A stretch of 33,749 nt of DNA from Sutterella wadsworthensis 2_1_59BFAA (GTDB lineage Bacteria > Pseudomonadota > Gammaproteobacteria > Burkholderiales > Burkholderiaceae_F), in contig NZ_JH815513.1 in NCBI RefSeq assembly GCF_000297775.1, positions 421,286 to 455,034 on the forward strand, given 5' to 3'. Positions within the stretch are counted from its first letter, which is position 1. Every line of letters starts with the position of its first letter. The notes under the pieces are model-generated. The model made no database searches and was not told where the DNA came from. It saw only the letters and a list, made by a program, of their open reading frames with translations. The translations under genes were made by a program, and so were the position numbers. Shown one piece after another: positions 6,320 to 14,644 of the stretch.

Positions 6320-8434
6320 CTAGAACTGGTAGTCAAACGACACGCCGCCCGTCCACGAGCGCGAGCCGTCGGGCCCCGTGGAGCCACCGACATGCAGCCC
6401 CGCCACGCTGTCGCGCAGACGCACCTTGAGGGCGGCGTCGCCGAAGATCTCGCCTCGAGTCAGGTCGTCGTGCCCGACGCTTGAGGAGGCGCCTCCCGCG
6501 CTCACCGTCTGCCTGACCTCAAGGTCGCCCGCGCGCACGCGTCCCCCGAGCGTGACGTCGGCCTTGATCCAGGACGAGGACGCCGGACGGAAGAGCCTGT
6601 GCCAACCCGCCTGCAGCTGCAGCGTGCCCACCCACCTGCTCTCCTCCTCCACGTCCATGACACGCTCACCGTCAAAGGCGATCCCATATGTCGACTTAAG
6701 ATAATTCGTCAGGGAGACGGCGCCCGTGAAGTTGACGTCCTTGTAGCCGCCCCAGTCGGGATAGAAGCTTCCCGCGACGCCCGCCGTCATGGCCCGGCGG
6801 GACGGATCGCCCGTGGTGAGCATGTCGCCCGTCGAGATGACGCGGACCTTGTCGTTGGCGCCCGAGAACATCCCGTAGCCCGTCACCGCAAACCTGTCGC
6901 TTGATTCGCCGTAGTAGACGGCCAGAGAAGCGATGTTCGACTCCTGACTGACGTCGAAGACATCGAAGGAGCTTCCGACGTCCGCGTCGGCATAGGAGAC
7001 GACCAACCCGCCGAATCTGGTGAGGTGCCTGAGATGCACCTCGAGGTCAAGCCCCGTCACGTCCCTCGACCACTCGGCGAATCCTCCTGTACTGCCATCG
7101 ACGCTCTTGAAGCGCCCCCTGCTCGAGCCTGTTCTCGCGGACACCCTGACGGCCTGGTCGTCCTCGAAGGCGACTGCAGCCCTTGACGTGAGCTCGACGA
7201 CGTTCTCCGCCGTCCTGATCATCTCCGTCGAAGTGCCCGCCCCCACCATCAGTTCGGTCATCCAGTTGATGGTCTTGCCGAATTCACTCGGGCTCTGCCT
7301 CCTGAGGAACTCCTTGCGCAGCGCCTTGGGCGCATCGGCCTTCATGGCTTCGACGCCCAGTGCGTTCACGACCTCCTCAAGTGGCCCCTCGTAGCGCCAC
7401 TCCCGCTCAACGACCCTCCAACCGTCCTCCGTCTGCTCGAACTTCATCGAGCACACCTGCCCATCCTTGGTCAGAAAACCCTCGAGGTGCTCCACGCCCG
7501 TGACCTCCGATCCCGCGACCGCCTTAAAGACGAGGCGCTCTTCCACAGGCACTTCCTGCGCCTCGTCGTCCGCCTCAAACTCTTCAGGTTCGCGCAGGTC
7601 GTCCATGCCGTCCGTGATGATGAAGACGGCCCCCTTCTCAAAGACGGCCTTCGTCCCCTTGCCGAACGTGATCGCCCCCTTGTCCTCGGCGAGTCCCATG
7701 AACCACGACTTGTTGATCACGACGCCCGCCGACGGTCCCAGATGGAAGTTGGCATTCGTCTCTTCGGAGCCCTCGACGCCGAAGCTCATCTGCACATCTG
7801 GCGTGACGTGGAGATGCCCTGCAATGACAAGCACGTCCTGAGGGTTCCTGCCCACCGTTTCAAGCGCGGCGCGCCCGCCGTTTGCGAACGCATGCACAAG
7901 CTTCGCCCCCGCCTTGAACTGACCGTCCGAATAATCAGCCTGATTCTCGTCGGAAAGCAGACGAAATCCACCCAGATCACCGAGGTCTTCGTCGGGATTT
8001 TCGTTGCCAGAGCCGCCGTCCTGACCATCATCCTCAGGCAGGTTCGACGTGTCCATCACGATGGTCGTTGTGCCGCCCGAAGCCAGCACGTTCACGGGAC
8101 CCTTGCCGGCGGGAAGGACCAGCGAGACGCCCGTGAGGGCGTTCGAGACGCCGAAGCCCTGAAGCCTGAAGGTCGTTTCCTGCTCGACACGAGGGGCGAT
8201 CAGGACGTTGTTGAAGCCCGCCGTGATCGTTGCGGTCTTCACGCCCGTCACAAGAACGTCGCGCGTGTCCTCCCCCGGAACGAAGACGGTATGCTCGAAG
8301 GGATCGAGCTCGATTTCCATGCTCTCCTGCGCCATTGCGGGGGCGCCAAGGGCAGCGGTGACGGCACCGGAAAGGAGTGAGAGGCGGACGGCGTTGAGGC
8401 CCAGAGAAGGGACGATGGGGGTGCTGGCTTTCAT
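6320..8434 (-). CDS. Autotransporter with acidic passenger of unknown function
   Basis: The 704-residue protein starts with a signal peptide (about 1-35, hydrophobic LSLLSGAVTAALGA, likely cleavage after AMA). It ends in a putative beta-barrel of roughly the last 250 residues, with alternating hydrophobic strands and the terminal aromatic VSFDYQF recognised by the BAM machinery. The passenger (about 36-440) is short and acidic. It begins with a beta-rich stretch, has an Asp/Glu/Gly linker near 129-156 and a second acidic patch near 275-300 (EEFEADDEAQEVPVEE). No protease triad or obvious adhesin repeat was seen. It is a type Va secretion candidate, exposed or released at the cell surface. It stands alone, with its own AT-rich upstream region; AAGGA lies 9 nt before the ATG. 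Gene-poor flanks and no operon partner fit a variable surface gene. Confidence 0.82.
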   Translation of the reverse strand: MKASTPIVPSLGLNAVRLSLLSGAVTAALGAPAMAQESMEIELDPFEHTVFVPGEDTRDVLVTGVKTATITAGFNNVLIAPRVEQETTFRLQGFGVSNALTGVSLVLPAGKGPVNVLASGGTTTIVMDTSNLPEDDGQDGGSGNENPDEDLGDLGGFRLLSDENQADYSDGQFKAGAKLVHAFANGGRAALETVGRNPQDVLVIAGHLHVTPDVQMSFGVEGSEETNANFHLGPSAGVVINKSWFMGLAEDKGAITFGKGTKAVFEKGAVFIITDGMDDLREPEEFEADDEAQEVPVEERLVFKAVAGSEVTGVEHLEGFLTKDGQVCSMKFEQTEDGWRVVEREWRYEGPLEEVVNALGVEAMKADAPKALRKEFLRRQSPSEFGKTINWMTELMVGAGTSTEMIRTAENVVELTSRAAVAFEDDQAVRVSARTGSSRGRFKSVDGSTGGFAEWSRDVTGLDLEVHLRHLTRFGGLVVSYADADVGSSFDVFDVSQESNIASLAVYYGESSDRFAVTGYGMFSGANDKVRVISTGDMLTTGDPSRRAMTAGVAGSFYPDWGGYKDVNFTGAVSLTNYLKSTYGIAFDGERVMDVEEESRWVGTLQLQAGWHRLFRPASSSWIKADVTLGGRVRAGDLEVRQTVSAGGASSSVGHDDLTRGEIFGDAALKVRLRDSVAGLHVGGSTGPDGSRSWTGGVSFDYQF

Positions 8435-8671
8435 GAGGGAGCATCCTTAAGGTTGCGTTGTCGGGCTTCGTTCCGCTCGTACGGACATATAGGAAAAACA
8501 AACGGCAAACCCCAAGGCTTCATTCCCGAAACGATTGTGGCACACGCGTTTCCATCATACACGCAGTATCAATACCACTTATCATATCGGTACTCATGCG
8601 AAACTCACCACATAGCGTATCGCACTCCCTGCACAATTTCCACCAAAACCAGTATTTACCCTCTCTTCTAG
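8435..8671 (-). promoter_or_regulatory. AT-rich upstream region of the autotransporter gene
   Basis: This stretch is visibly richer in A and T than its surroundings and contains no gene. On the minus strand a weak promoter, TTGGGG - 18 bp - TATATG, can be drawn about 65 bp before the ATG, but I would not rely on it. Short inverted repeats (GTATTGATAC and neighbours) occur near 8567-8600. Confidence 0.35.
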
Positions 8672-8713
8672 CAAAAAAAAAGGCGCCGCCTCCAAAACAG
8701 GAGGACGGCGCCG
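8672..8713 (-). terminator. Strong intrinsic terminator after the DUF711 gene
   Basis: The stem GGCGCCG-(A)-CCTCC pairs with its complement around a short loop. It is 12 bp with one bulge, followed by nine T on the minus strand. It closes the lolC/E-lolD-tatD-ACT-DUF711 gene set. Confidence 0.9.
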
Positions 8714-8773
8714 TGAATGGTCGTCGCGACAGGCGGACGGAGCGTCCGCCGCGACCCGGACAGGTTCAGCCGA

Positions 8774-10147
8774 TCAGTTCTTGAGGGAGTGGATCGGCGC
8801 GGGGATGCGGCCGCCGAGCTTCACGAAGCCCGTCGAGTCGCCGCCGGGCACGCGGATGATCGCAGCTTCGCCGAGCAGGCCGCCGAAGACGGCCTTTTCG
8901 CCGACGCCCTTGCCGGGCACGGGAATGATGCGCACGGCGGTGGTCTTGGAGTTGATCATGCCGATGGCCATTTCGTCGGCGATCATGCCGGAGATCGTGG
9001 CCGCGGACGTGTCGCCGGGGATGGCGATCATGTCGAGACCGACGGAGCAGACGCTCGTCATCGCCTCAAGCTTCTCCATCGTGAGGGCGCCGCTGCGGGC
9101 CGCGGCCTCGATGGCGCTGTCCTCGGAGACGGGGATGAAGGCGCCCGAAAGGCCGCCCACATGCGAGGAGGCGAAGACGCCGCCCTTCTTCACGGCGTCG
9201 TTGAGCATGGCCAGAATGGCCGTCGTGCCGGGAGCGCCGATCGAGGAGAGGCCCATCGTCTGGAAGATCTCGCCCACGCTGTCGCCCACGGCGGGCGTCG
9301 GCGCCAGGGAGAGGTCGGCCACGCCGAACGGCAGGTTCAGGCGCTGGGCGACCTCGTTGCCGATGATCTCGCCCACGCGGGTGACCTTGTAGGCCGTGTG
9401 CTTGATGACCTCGGCGGCGTCCGTGATCGTGAGATAGTCGCCCTTGGCCTCGAAGGCGCGGTCAAGCGCCTTCTTGACGACGCCTGGACCCGAGACGCCC
9501 ACGTTGATCACGACGTCGGGCTCGCCCACGCCGAGGTAGGCGCCCGCCATGAACGGCACGTCCTGCGGAATGTTGCAGAAGACGACGAGCTTGGCGCAGC
9601 CGATGGCGTCACGGTCGGCCGTGGCCGCGGCCACGTCGAGGATGCGCTCGCCCATGAGCTTCACGGCGTCCATGTTGATGCCGGCCTTGGTCGAGCCCAC
9701 GTTGATCGAGGAACAGATGCGGTCCGTGGTGGCAAGGGCCTCGGGAAGCGCGTCGATGAGGTTGCGTTCTCCGGGCGTCATGCCCTTTTCAACGAGCGCA
9801 CCGAAGCCGCCGATGAAGTCGACGCCCACGTCCTTGGCGCAGTCGTCGAGCACGCGGCACGCCTCGACCATCTGGTCGCGCGTGAAGCCCGCGCAGACGG
9901 TGGCCATCGGGCTCACCGAAATTCGCTTGTTGACGACGGGAATGCCGTAGCGGTCGCCGACGATGTCGCAGGTTTCAACGAGCTTCTCGGCGTTCCTGAG
10001 GATCTTGCTGCGGACCTTGTAGGCGAACGTGTCGAAGTCGGGGGCCGCGCAGTCGAAGAGCGAGATACCCATCGTGACGGTTCTGACATCGAGGTGTTCA
10101 GAACGAAGCATGGACAAAGTCGCAAGGACTTCAGAATCAGTCAACAT
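8774..10147 (-). CDS. UPF0210 / DUF711 family protein (PFL-like fold)
   Basis: This 457-residue protein matches the UPF0210 family, often labelled 'PFL family protein'. Recognisable stretches are [12 protein letters not shown] near the N-terminus, [43 protein letters not shown] and the Gly/Ala-rich C-terminal third. Members have a pyruvate-formate-lyase-like barrel but no proven reaction, and I saw no glycyl-radical motif (RVSGY-like) in it. It lies 20 nt after a two-ACT-domain protein. That pairing is common across bacteria and suggests the ACT protein senses a small molecule, perhaps an amino acid, for this enzyme. AAAGGA precedes the ATG by 10 nt. The biochemical role is unknown. Confidence 0.9.
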   Translation of the reverse strand: MLTDSEVLATLSMLRSEHLDVRTVTMGISLFDCAAPDFDTFAYKVRSKILRNAEKLVETCDIVGDRYGIPVVNKRISVSPMATVCAGFTRDQMVEACRVLDDCAKDVGVDFIGGFGALVEKGMTPGERNLIDALPEALATTDRICSSINVGSTKAGINMDAVKLMGERILDVAAATADRDAIGCAKLVVFCNIPQDVPFMAGAYLGVGEPDVVINVGVSGPGVVKKALDRAFEAKGDYLTITDAAEVIKHTAYKVTRVGEIIGNEVAQRLNLPFGVADLSLAPTPAVGDSVGEIFQTMGLSSIGAPGTTAILAMLNDAVKKGGVFASSHVGGLSGAFIPVSEDSAIEAAARSGALTMEKLEAMTSVCSVGLDMIAIPGDTSAATISGMIADEMAIGMINSKTTAVRIIPVPGKGVGEKAVFGGLLGEAAIIRVPGGDSTGFVKLGGRIPAPIHSLKN

Positions 10148-10167
10148 GTTTTAGCTTTCCTTTCGTC

Positions 10168-10728
10168 TCAAACCACACGGACGCGGTGAATGGCTTCGAA
10201 GATGGCGGCGTGCTGCATGGAGAGCCTCAGCCCCATGCGCTTGGCGCGCTCGCCCATGATGCGGTGCAGGGAGCGGGTGTCGACCTGCTCGGGGATGACG
10301 ACCTCGAAGACCTGAAGGCTCTGGTCGTCCTCGATGCGGAAGGCCTTGAGGCCCTCGACGTTGATGCGCTGTTCCGCGAAGATGCGGGCGAAGGTGGCGA
10401 TGATGTCGTTGCGGTCGTGGCCCCAGATGCTGACGATGAAGGGCTCGCCTGCGGCGGCCTTGCCTTCGGCCGTCTCCACGTCGCGGATCGAAACCGTCAG
10501 ATGAAATTTCTTCGCATCGTAGGCGGTCTGGATCTCCAGCCGGATGTTCTTGTTTTCAATGTCCTCGGGCTTGTTCACGAGGTACACGGCCGTGAACTGA
10601 TCCCTGAGGGTCGTCTGAGTCATCTGCTCGATGTTGCAGCCGAGTCTTGTCAGCGTCTCCGCCGTCGCGGCCACGATACCGGGCTCGTCGAGCCCGATGA
10701 TCGAGACGAGTATGTCCTTCGTTTTCAT
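10168..10728 (-). CDS. Two-ACT-domain regulatory protein (GcvR/UPF0237-like)
   Basis: About 186 residues form two ACT domains: roughly 5-75 (VSIIGLDEPGIVAATAETL) and 96-175 (IVSIWGHDRNDIIATFARI). ACT domains bind small ligands, usually amino acids, at dimer interfaces. GcvR and the smaller UPF0237 proteins are built the same way. The ATG at 10726-10728 is 10 nt from GGAGG. A TTG two codons upstream (10734) is only 4 nt from it and is the alternative start. It is followed at 20 nt by the DUF711 gene and preceded by tatD. A regulatory partner of the DUF711 protein is the likeliest role (inference from gene pairing). Confidence 0.85.
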   Translation of the reverse strand: MKTKDILVSIIGLDEPGIVAATAETLTRLGCNIEQMTQTTLRDQFTAVYLVNKPEDIENKNIRLEIQTAYDAKKFHLTVSIRDVETAEGKAAAGEPFIVSIWGHDRNDIIATFARIFAEQRINVEGLKAFRIEDDQSLQVFEVVIPEQVDTRSLHRIMGERAKRMGLRLSMQHAAIFEAIHRVRVV

Positions 10729-10766
10729 GAGCAATTCACCTCCAATTTTGGGGTACTTAGCCCATC

Positions 10767-11564
10767 TTAACGAAGTTGGCGCAGCTTGAGCCGCTTAAAC
10801 GCGGCTTGTGTGGTTTGGATTGACTGAAATAAGAGTTCATCCCTAGTGACGCCGCGAAGCCGGGCGGCAAGCGAGGCCGTCTGGGCGACGTCGGCGGGCT
10901 CCGACCTCAGGTCTCCGGAGTCCCTTCGGGCCGACGAGGGCATGTCGGGCGCATCGCTCTCGAGCACGAAGGCGTCCGCAGGCACCTCGGCGAGATGCCG
11001 CCTGATCCTCAGGCTCCCCTCGTAGGTGGCGGCGCCGCCGAACCCGAGCTTGAGGCCGAGCGCAAGGAAGGCGTCCCGCTCGGCATCCGAGCCGTTGAAC
11101 GCATGGACGACGCCCGTGACGCGGATGCGCCTCAGATGGTAGAGAAGCCTCGAGGCGCTCTTTCGCACGTGAATGGAGCACGGCAGGTCGAGGCGGGCCG
11201 CAATCCTGAGCTGCTCCCTGAAGAAGTGCTCCTGACGTGCGTCGATCGTCATGACGAGCCCCTCAAGTCCGATCTCGCCGATCCCGATGAAGTGCGGATC
11301 GGCCATCGATGCCTCGGCGAGCGCCGAGAGCCTCTCGAGGTCTTCCTCATGCGCCTTGGGAACGAGGAGCGGATGAATGCCGAGCATGTAGGCAAGCCCG
11401 TGCTCACGGGCGACACAGGCGGTCCTCTCCCAGTCGTCGGAGCCGCCCGCACACACCACCATGTCCGCAACGCCTGCAGCGCGGGCGCGCGCGACCACCT
11501 CCGCAAGATCGGCCTCGAAGGCCAGCGCCTGCAGATGGCAGTGCGTGTCGACGAGTCCCTGCAA
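10767..11564 (-). CDS. TatD-family metal-dependent hydrolase / DNase
   Basis: The 265-residue TIM-barrel hydrolase carries the full TatD metal-ligand set: DTHCHL (Asp6, His8, His10), GIGEIGLE, IHVRKS, HAFNGS and ESDAPDM. TatD proteins are Mg-dependent 3'-5' exonucleases or nucleases active in DNA repair, and related members hydrolyse other phosphoesters. It most resembles the YjjV/TatD branch by motifs. The start is a TTG with GGAGG 7 nt upstream; no ATG fits. It begins only 2 nt after the lolD stop, so the genes are translationally coupled. Function beyond the hydrolase fold is not certain. Confidence 0.9.
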   Translation of the reverse strand: MQGLVDTHCHLQALAFEADLAEVVARARAAGVADMVVCAGGSDDWERTACVAREHGLAYMLGIHPLLVPKAHEEDLERLSALAEASMADPHFIGIGEIGLEGLVMTIDARQEHFFREQLRIAARLDLPCSIHVRKSASRLLYHLRRIRVTGVVHAFNGSDAERDAFLALGLKLGFGGAATYEGSLRIRRHLAEVPADAFVLESDAPDMPSSARRDSGDLRSEPADVAQTASLAARLRGVTRDELLFQSIQTTQAAFKRLKLRQLR

Positions 11565-11566
11565 GG

Positions 11567-12250
11567 TCAGGCCTCCCTGATGACGCCCGCGTCGAGCCTG
11601 AGGATGCGGTCGCAGCGGGCCGCAAGTCCTTCGTCGTGCGTGACGATCACGATGGCCGTGCCCTCGTCGCGCGCGAGCTTGAGGAAGATGTCGAAGACGC
11701 CCTGGGCGGTCGCCTTGTCGAGGTTGCCCGTCGGCTCGTCGGCGAGAATGCAGACGGGCTTCGTGACGATGGCGCGTGCAATGGCGACGCGCTGGCGCTC
11801 GCCGCCCGAGAGCTGCGAGGGCAGGTGCTGCAGGCGGTGGCCGAGACCCACGGCCTCGAGCATCCTGCGGGCCTCCTCTCTCGAGGCCTCCTGATCCTCC
11901 CTGCGGATCCAGAGCGGCATCGCGACGTTGTCGAGCGCTGTGAACTCGGGCAGGAGGTGGTGAAACTGGTAGACGAAGCCGAGCGAGCGGTTGCGAAGCT
12001 CGCCGAGCGCCTTCTGGGAAAGCCCCGAGAGGCTCGTGCCCGCCACGCGAACCTCTCCCGAATCGATCGTGTCGAGCCCGCCCACGGCGTGCAGCAGGGT
12101 CGACTTGCCCGAGCCCGACGAGCCGAGGATCGCGACGGTCTCCCCGCGGGCCACGCTGAAGGTGACGTCGGAGAGGACGGGGACGGGATGGTCGCCGTCG
12201 TGATAGACCTTGACGAGGCCCGAGACCTCGACGGCAAGTTCCTTATTCAT
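11567..12250 (-). CDS. lolD: Lipoprotein-releasing system ATP-binding protein LolD
   Basis: This ABC ATPase of 227 residues energises release of outer-membrane lipoproteins from the inner membrane to LolA. It has the Walker A GSSGSGKST (43-51), the signature LSGGERQRVAIARA, Walker B ILADEPTGNLD and the switch His in IVTHDEGLA. The length and the EPTGNLD variant fit the LolD/MacB subgroup. It overlaps the end of the permease gene by 8 nt, showing coupled translation and one complex. The neighbouring permease makes LolD a firmer call than other members of the subgroup. Confidence 0.95.
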   Translation of the reverse strand: MNKELAVEVSGLVKVYHDGDHPVPVLSDVTFSVARGETVAILGSSGSGKSTLLHAVGGLDTIDSGEVRVAGTSLSGLSQKALGELRNRSLGFVYQFHHLLPEFTALDNVAMPLWIRREDQEASREEARRMLEAVGLGHRLQHLPSQLSGGERQRVAIARAIVTKPVCILADEPTGNLDKATAQGVFDIFLKLARDEGTAIVIVTHDEGLAARCDRILRLDAGVIREA

Positions 12251-13502
12251 AGCGAAGTGCCTCCGCAGGCTGGGTGCGGGCCGCGCGCCAGCTCGGATAG
12301 AGCGTGGCCGCGAGGCTCAGCAGGAAGGAGAAGAGCGCGATCGGAATGATGTCGGACATCCTCGGATCGGACGGCATGTCGGAGATGAAGTAGATCGACT
12401 TCGGGAGGAACTCGACATTGAAGATCCCCTCGATCGTGCTCACGATCGCGCCGACGTTCTCGGCGACGAGCAGGCCCGATGCGACGCCGAAGGCCACGCC
12501 GACGATGCCGACGATCGTGCCCTGGATGACGAAGATGCGCATGATCGCGCCCTCGCTCGCACCGAGCGTCCTGAGGATGGCGATGTCGGCCTGCTTCTCC
12601 TTGACGGTCATCACGAGCGAGGAGACGAGCCCGAAGGCGCCCACGAGGACGATCAGGAAGAGAATGATGCCCATCATGCGCTTCTCGACCTGAACGGCCG
12701 CGAACCAGGTGCGGTTCTGCCTCGACCAGTCGGAGGCGTAGGCGCCGGGCGGCAGCGTCCTGACGAGCGAGCGGGCGACGGAGGGCGCAAGATCCATGTC
12801 GGTGACGCGCACGCGAAGGCCCTGGGGACCGCCCGTGCGGAAGAGCGCGGCGGCGTCCTGCATGTTGACGAGCGCCATCGTGCTGTCATATTCATAGTGG
12901 CCAGAAGACAGGTAGCCGAGCACCGTGAACTGCTTCATGCGGGGCACGAGGCCCGCGGGCGTGACGCTGCCCTGCGGCACCATCATCGAGACGCGGTCGC
13001 CGGGACGCACGCGCAGCGCATGGGCGAGGTCGCGTCCGAGCAGGATGCCGAAGCTGCCGGGCTTGAGAACGTCGAGCGATTCGACGCGCTCAAGGTGCTG
13101 CGAGATGTCGCTCACGCCGGGTTCCGTCTCGGGATCGATGCCCTTGACCATCGCGCCGCGAACGACGCTGCCCGAGTTGAGCAGGCCCTGTCCCTGCACG
13201 TAGGGCGCGGCCGCAACCACCTCGGGATTCTTCATGACGTCGGCGGCGACGCTCCTCCAGTCGGTCATGGGACCCATGCCGTTTGTGATCTCGATGTGCG
13301 GGATGACGCCGAGCATGCGGTCGCGGACCTCCTTCTGGAAGCCGTTCATGACGGAGAGCACGATGATGAGCGCGGCCACGCCGAGCGCGATCGATGCGAC
13401 GGACATGCCGGAGATGAACGAAAGGAAGCGGTCCTTGCGGCGTCCCCTGCGTCCTGCTCGCGTGTAGGTGAGGCCGATGGTCAGTTCAAACGGAATTTTC
13501 AC
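12243..13502 (-). CDS. lolC: Lipoprotein-releasing system permease LolC/LolE
   Basis: This 419-residue inner-membrane protein has the MacB/FtsX-like layout: an N-terminal membrane segment (about 27-48, VASIALGVAALIIVLSVMNG), a large periplasmic domain (about 50-265) and three C-terminal membrane segments (near 275, 325 and 385). The opening IPFELTIGLTYTRAGRR and the ending AARTQPAEALRYE are characteristic. Only one permease gene is present, as in many betaproteobacteria where a single LolC/E-type protein (sometimes called LolF) replaces the LolC-LolE pair. Start is GTG at 13500-13502; no clear Shine-Dalgarno was seen. It is divergent from the gene at 13574, with 71 bp between them for both promoters. 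Confidence 0.94.
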   Translation of the reverse strand: MKIPFELTIGLTYTRAGRRGRRKDRFLSFISGMSVASIALGVAALIIVLSVMNGFQKEVRDRMLGVIPHIEITNGMGPMTDWRSVAADVMKNPEVVAAAPYVQGQGLLNSGSVVRGAMVKGIDPETEPGVSDISQHLERVESLDVLKPGSFGILLGRDLAHALRVRPGDRVSMMVPQGSVTPAGLVPRMKQFTVLGYLSSGHYEYDSTMALVNMQDAAALFRTGGPQGLRVRVTDMDLAPSVARSLVRTLPPGAYASDWSRQNRTWFAAVQVEKRMMGIILFLIVLVGAFGLVSSLVMTVKEKQADIAILRTLGASEGAIMRIFVIQGTIVGIVGVAFGVASGLLVAENVGAIVSTIEGIFNVEFLPKSIYFISDMPSDPRMSDIIPIALFSFLLSLAATLYPSWRAARTQPAEALRYE

Positions 13503-13573
13503 GGGCTGACAAGGTGAGGAGTTGGGAAGGTTTCCATTCTAGCCTGTCCTCCTCCCGTTACAATGCTCAAACT

Positions 13574-14644
13574 ATGTCGAAAGCTTTCATTCTCATTCCC
13601 GGCGCCCGCCTGCCAGAAGGCGAGGCGCAGCGCATCCTGTCCTCGCTCCCCGAGGCGTCCGCACGTGCGCTCTCGAGCCTCGGCGAAGGCGCGGGACAGG
13701 TCGTCGCACAGGTGCTCGACGCAGGCTGCTACCGCCGCGCCCCGCACCTTTCCTGGCTCTGGCGCGTGATCACGCGCCGCAATTCCACGCCCCATGAGGC
13801 GCCCTGGCGCTGGCTCTCCCTCGGAGGCCGCGAGCAGGCGCCCGAACTCTGGTGCCTCACGCCGCTCTCGCTCGAAAACGGCCACGTTCTCGCCGAACGC
13901 CCCGAACTCGAGGAGCGCGAATTCATGGAGCTCACGTTCGCCATCGAGCCCGTCTTCCTGAAGGCGGGCCTTCGCGTTCAGATCTGGGACACGAGCTGGT
14001 TCCTGACGCGTCGCGAGGACTGGGCCGTCACCACGGCGCCCGCCATGGCGCTCCCGGGCCTCATGCTGGACGAGGCGCCCGTCGAGGGCGAAGCCGCCGA
14101 AGAGGTGAAGGGGCTCCTCAGGGAGGTCCGCGCCATTCTCGCCGACCATCCCGTCAACGCCGCCCGCCGCGCCGCAGGCAGGCACGCCGTCGACGCCCTC
14201 TGGATTTCGGGCGGCGGACACGAGGAGCTCTTCTTCCCGCCCACGCTCATCCGCAGCGTCGCCTCCGACGACGCCGCCGTCCGCGGCTGGGCCAATGCCG
14301 CAGGCATCCTCATCGAACGCATCGGCAGGGACACGGGCCGCTGGCCCGAGGCGCCCCACGGCGACGTCGTCGCCGTGATCGAGGACCTCTACCCCGCCTG
14401 GCTCGCACGAGACTGGGAGGCCTGGGCCCGCGCGTTGCCCGAGGTCGCCCGCAAGGCCGCCTCCTACAGGGAGGACGCAAAGAGATTCGAAGCCGACGAC
14501 GTCCTCGTCGTCGCCTTCGGCGAGACGGGCGCCGCCACGCTCGCCCCCGCCGAAGCCGGCCTCATGGAGAGGCTCTTCCGCAGGAAGTCCTCCGTCGAAC
14601 CCGCCGCCTGGTGCCCCGACCGCTATGAAGGAGCCGTGCAATGA
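13574..14644 (+). CDS. Conserved hypothetical protein upstream of recJ (phosphoglycerate mutase-like by annotation tradition)
   Basis: The 356-residue soluble protein opens MSKAFILIPGARLPEG and contains DALWISGGG near its middle. Relatives in the same position before recJ in other betaproteobacteria are, from memory, labelled 'phosphoglycerate mutase' or 'regulatory protein' on weak grounds. I saw no convincing alkaline-phosphatase-type metal-binding set to support that enzyme. No signal peptide or membrane segment is visible. The stop overlaps the recJ start as ATGA, so it is translationally coupled to recJ. The start has no Shine-Dalgarno, but a TACAAT sits at 13559-13564, so the mRNA could be nearly leaderless. 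An upstream extension to 13514 is open but unlikely. Function unknown. Confidence 0.8.
   Translation: MSKAFILIPGARLPEGEAQRILSSLPEASARALSSLGEGAGQVVAQVLDAGCYRRAPHLSWLWRVITRRNSTPHEAPWRWLSLGGREQAPELWCLTPLSLENGHVLAERPELEEREFMELTFAIEPVFLKAGLRVQIWDTSWFLTRREDWAVTTAPAMALPGLMLDEAPVEGEAAEEVKGLLREVRAILADHPVNAARRAAGRHAVDALWISGGGHEELFFPPTLIRSVASDDAAVRGWANAAGILIERIGRDTGRWPEAPHGDVVAVIEDLYPAWLARDWEAWARALPEVARKAASYREDAKRFEADDVLVVAFGETGAATLAPAEAGLMERLFRRKSSVEPAAWCPDRYEGAVQ

Noticed and set aside
6687-6699. The 13-mer ATATGTCGACTTA occurs both inside the autotransporter gene and near 20099
   Set aside because: One copy is in coding sequence and flanks differ. A 13-base match on its own is weak evidence of a shared element.
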